Positions 62,109 through 64,000 of a stretch of 64,000 bases of DNA are shown in pieces; position 1 is the first letter of the stretch, and each line of letters starts with the position of its first letter. Source of the stretch: CAZKBP01 sp964551015 (GTDB lineage: Bacteria > Bacteroidota > Bacteroidia > Cytophagales > Microscillaceae); the NCBI GenBank assembly GCA_964551015.1, contig CAZKBP010000010.1, positions 101,931 to 165,930 of the forward strand, read 5' to 3'. The notes under the pieces are model-generated. The model worked only from the letters and a program-made list of their open reading frames with translations, ran no database searches and had not been told where the DNA came from. The translations under genes and the position numbers were made by a program.

Positions 62109-62345
62109 TCAAATCATGATATTGAGTTTTTGTGCTCTCGGTAACAAAAAACAAGTGATGAAGTGGTAGCAAAAAAGTATAACAAGTACCAGCGTGCTTA
62201 TATCTAAACCTCTTTCCTGCAAAAAAATCAAAGCCGCACTAGGCAAAGCAATGATAAGAAGAGGGATGGCTAAATAGTGTACAGCACAAAAGCGTGAAGT
62301 GCAGATACGAAGCCTAGCCAGATTTAGCCCTAGTGATAGTTCCAT
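62109..62345 (-). CDS. MerC-like membrane protein, short or truncated
   Basis: This 78-residue frame has the first half of a MerC-type protein. ICTSRFCAVHYLAIPLLIIALP resembles the Cys...Cys-x-x-His loop and helix of MerC in shorter pieces (TSRFCAVHYLAIPLL), and a second helix covers ISTLVLVILFCYHFITCFLL. Full MerC proteins have about 130 residues and four helices. Here only two remain and the usual second metal pair is missing, so the gene may be truncated. MerC-like proteins often sit with zinc-responsive TonB receptors in Bacteroidota. A perfect palindromic operator lies 22 bases upstream of the start codon. Confidence 0.5.
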   Translation of the reverse strand: MELSLGLNLARLRICTSRFCAVHYLAIPLLIIALPSAALIFLQERGLDISTLVLVILFCYHFITCFLLPRAQKLNIMI

Positions 62346-62366
62346 ATTTATTTATTGATAAACAAA

Positions 62367-62381
62367 TGCAACACTGTTGCA
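62367..62381 (-). promoter_or_regulatory. Palindromic operator upstream of the metal locus
   Basis: TGCAACACTGTTGCA is a perfect TGCAAC-N3-GTTGCA palindrome. It ends 22 bases before the start codon at 62345. The half-site GCAA/TTGC and its spacing resemble Fur-family (Zur-like) sites, which is inference. Two related copies lie at 62744-62758 and 62775-62789. Confidence 0.65.
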
Positions 62382-62900
62382 ATATTAAGGAAAATATCAA
62401 AATATCCATAATATAGTTACACCTTATTTAAGGCTGAGATGCGCAATGTACTCTTAACTTAATGGAAAACAGTGTGTTATTAAGAATCCTTCTCTGCTTA
62501 ATGATATCAGAAAATCCCGTCTAACACAAATGATTAATAGTCTTCACCACACAGGAGCGAGATTTTTCTCAGCAAGATTTTGAGAGATAATTCTTAGCAC
62601 GGCTCTTCAAACACATTACTGGATTGCTCGATATGGCCACGCGAAATGTGTTGTACCTGATTAAACTGTCGTGAAAAGCAGTTGAGGCCAAACTTTTGGT
62701 GTCTACCCACCCTGATGAGGTGGACAAGTTTAATCTGTATTTTTGCAACAGCGTTTCACAAAGATAAAAAAAGATGCAATACTGTTGCAAAAAAAAGTAA
62801 TTATTTTCGAAGTTGAGGCTTGTGGATAGAAATATCGCACAAAGCTTTTCGCTCTTTTTATATTTTTGGTAAATTGGATTAAGAAAAACAAACATATACT
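62382..62900. other. Intergenic region upstream of the metal locus, possible gene remnant
   Basis: Apart from the promoter and operators, no gene is convincing here. A 108-codon minus-strand frame (62569-62895) runs through the promoter, so it cannot be its product; the part after the promoter (for example DSLIRYNTFRVAIS and MCLKSRAKNYL) has the look of a decayed gene, but no family could be named. TATTTTTG at 62861-62868 on the plus strand may be a -7 box for the enoyl-CoA hydratase gene, 33 bases before its ATG. Confidence 0.45.
62744..62791 (-). promoter_or_regulatory. Promoter with two operator copies on the minus strand
   Basis: On the minus strand, TTTG (62791-62788) and TATCTTTG (62766-62759) are 21 bases apart, a good Bacteroidota promoter. 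The operator TGCAATACTGTTGCA (62775-62789) covers its -33 box and spacer, and an imperfect copy TGCAACAGCGTTTCA (62744-62758) lies just past the -7 box. Repressor binding would block this promoter. Transcription would run toward the MerC-like gene, about 400 bases away. Confidence 0.6.
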
Positions 62901-63704
62901 ATGTCTACATCATCTACCCATACCAGCGCAAAACTGCTGGTAGAGACGAAGAATCAAATCAAAACCATCACCCTGAATCATCCCCAAGCCAAGAACGCGA
63001 TTGACAAGGAGGGCGTCGATGAACTGCGCCATGCCGTCAGTGCTTCTTACACGGACGATACCCGCGTGATTATTCTCACGGGAGCAGGAGGCAACTTTTG
63101 CAGTGGAGCTGACCTAGCCGGTGGGGGCGTACAAGACCCCAAACAGCACGATGTTACCAAACATCTCAAAGAAGAAGTGCATCCGATCGTACTGGCGATT
63201 CGCCACATTGATATTCCGGTCATTGCCAAGGTCAGAGGTGTGGCGGCTGGCTTAGGACTTAATTTTGCCTTGGCTTGTGATATGGTTTTTGCCACCCCTG
63301 ATGTTCTTTTTAGTCAAATCTTTACCAATATTGCGCTCTCCAGTGATGGAGGGGGTGCTTACTTCATGCCCCGGATGATGGGTTATAAAAAAGCTTTTGA
63401 ACTCATGGTCAATGCTTCTAAAATTAAAGCCGAAGAAGCACTCGCCTTGGGGATGATCAATCAAATCATTGCCGAGGAAGAGATAGACAATTATGTACAA
63501 AATATGGCCGAAAAATTAGCCACCGGCCCTTTTGTCGCCATCCAGTGCACTAAGGCAAATTTGAGAGAAGGAGTTTCGGGTACGCTGGAGTCTACCCTTA
63601 ATTTAGAAGCAGAGAATCAAGCCCGTAATTTCCAAACAGAAGATTTTATTGAAGGAGTAACGGCTTTTATGCAGAAGAGAAAACCCAACTATAAGGGGAA
63701 GTAA
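62901..63704 (+). CDS. Enoyl-CoA hydratase/isomerase family protein
   Basis: This 267-residue protein has the crotonase fold. The oxyanion-hole strand is ILTGAGGNFCSGADLAGGG (near 58-76), and the second strand is RGVAAGLGLNFALACDMVFA (near 113-132), with GLGLNFALACD typical of the family. IALSSDGGGAYFMPRMMGYKKAFELM resembles hydratase/isomerase members with an acidic residue in the active-site loop (Asp in SSDGG). It has the normal length. It probably acts in fatty acid or aromatic acid breakdown; hydratase and isomerase cannot be told apart here. The gene stands alone, with no other beta-oxidation gene in the window. Confidence 0.92.
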   Translation: MSTSSTHTSAKLLVETKNQIKTITLNHPQAKNAIDKEGVDELRHAVSASYTDDTRVIILTGAGGNFCSGADLAGGGVQDPKQHDVTKHLKEEVHPIVLAIRHIDIPVIAKVRGVAAGLGLNFALACDMVFATPDVLFSQIFTNIALSSDGGGAYFMPRMMGYKKAFELMVNASKIKAEEALALGMINQIIAEEEIDNYVQNMAEKLATGPFVAIQCTKANLREGVSGTLESTLNLEAENQARNFQTEDFIEGVTAFMQKRKPNYKGK

Positions 63705-63792
63705 GCACTTTATGCTGCCACAAGAGAATGAGCAAGCTTGTCTATTGTAATAATCCACTCCTAATTTACAGTGAAAGTAGCTAAAACACGAG

Positions 63793-63820
63793 AAAGCACC
63801 TCAATTTGAGGTGCTTTTTT
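63793..63820 (+). terminator. Rho-independent terminator after the enoyl-CoA hydratase gene
   Basis: AAAGCACCTCAA (63793-63804) is followed one base later by its exact inverse (63806-63817), giving a stem of about ten pairs with a small loop, then six T. The 180 bases from here to the right edge hold no gene that can be supported. Confidence 0.85.
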
Positions 63821-64000
63821 GCTTTGCGGAATGGCGGGACTTTGAAAAGCTGCTGACTATGAATTAGGCTTACTTTGAGATTCGCTCACTTAGAAACTCA
63901 CTTGAAATAGTTTCTAAACCACATTTTTACCTTAACATATACTCCCCGAAAATTTGTAACTTTATCCTGTTCAGTTTTTTTGAGGAGTTGCAAACGTGCG

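Noticed and set aside
62569..62895. 108-codon minus-strand frame before the metal locus as a real gene
   Set aside because: The regulated promoter lies inside the frame, the N-terminal part is AT-rich low-complexity sequence, and no family was recognised; treated as a possible remnant.

Overview
The window is a chromosomal stretch of a Bacteroidota bacterium. The signs are two large secreted proteins with type IX secretion (T9SS) C-terminal sorting domains, a TonB receptor with a carboxypeptidase-like N-terminal domain next to its lipoprotein, an exosortase K / MSEP-CTERM pair, small families such as DUF4783, DUF4494 and DUF6157, and promoter-like sequences of the Bacteroidota type (TTTG, about 20 bp, TAnnTTTG). 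The general flavour fits a free-living aerobic heterotroph of the Saprospiria or a neighbouring class, but the class cannot be fixed from this sequence. I found no rRNA, tRNA, CRISPR array, phage or intact insertion sequence.

Layout. 1-2.6 kb: tail of a DJ-1/PfpI protein and a membrane-anchored PpiD/SurA-like foldase. 2.6-3.6 kb: a gene-poor kilobase with RNA-like folds. 3.6-11.5 kb: two T9SS-exported surface proteins that share a repeated beta-rich module, separated by a 21-bp repeat array. 11.6-14.1 kb: rimM and rpsP, free methionine sulfoxide reductase, and a coiled-coil protein. 14.1-20.7 kb: a Tat-exported amidohydrolase without its HxH motif, a TPR membrane protein, and the exosortase K / MSEP-CTERM pair. 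20.7-29.2 kb: transporters, an orphan NosL, a TPM protein, a flavin oxidoreductase, AlkA overlapping a stand-alone Ada-type domain, and a LolD-type ATPase. 29.2-36.1 kb: an FHA-FHA-ABC exporter, RidA, a CAP protein, DUF4494, DUF6157, and a cytochrome c / FG-GAP lipoprotein. 36.2-43.7 kb: two secreted amidohydrolase-like proteins (three such domains, only one with an intact HxH) and a hybrid histidine kinase. 43.7-49.4 kb: DUF429, Lnt, and a tandem pair of secreted paralogues. 49.5-58.6 kb: a co-directional run of MtaB, a glyoxalase-fold dioxygenase, two glycosyltransferases, a methyltransferase, an O-antigen-ligase-like protein, a 42-bp repeat ORF, YidD and an M1 aminopeptidase. 58.7-62.9 kb: a probable metal-uptake locus on the minus strand (MerC-like fragment, small protein, TonB receptor, lipoprotein) with palindromic TGCAAC-N3-GTTGCA operators. 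62.9-63.7 kb: an enoyl-CoA hydratase.

How parts fit together. Envelope biogenesis dominates: PpiD, Lnt, YidD, XrtK, the glycan genes at 51.9-56.5 kb and the T9SS cargo all act on the cell envelope. The most interesting items are the XrtK/MSEP-CTERM pair with a foldable upstream leader, the operator-controlled metal locus, the 21-bp array that encodes the same heptapeptide on both strands, and the run of amidohydrolases with eroded metal sites. Functions are inferred from motifs read by eye; no database search was run.
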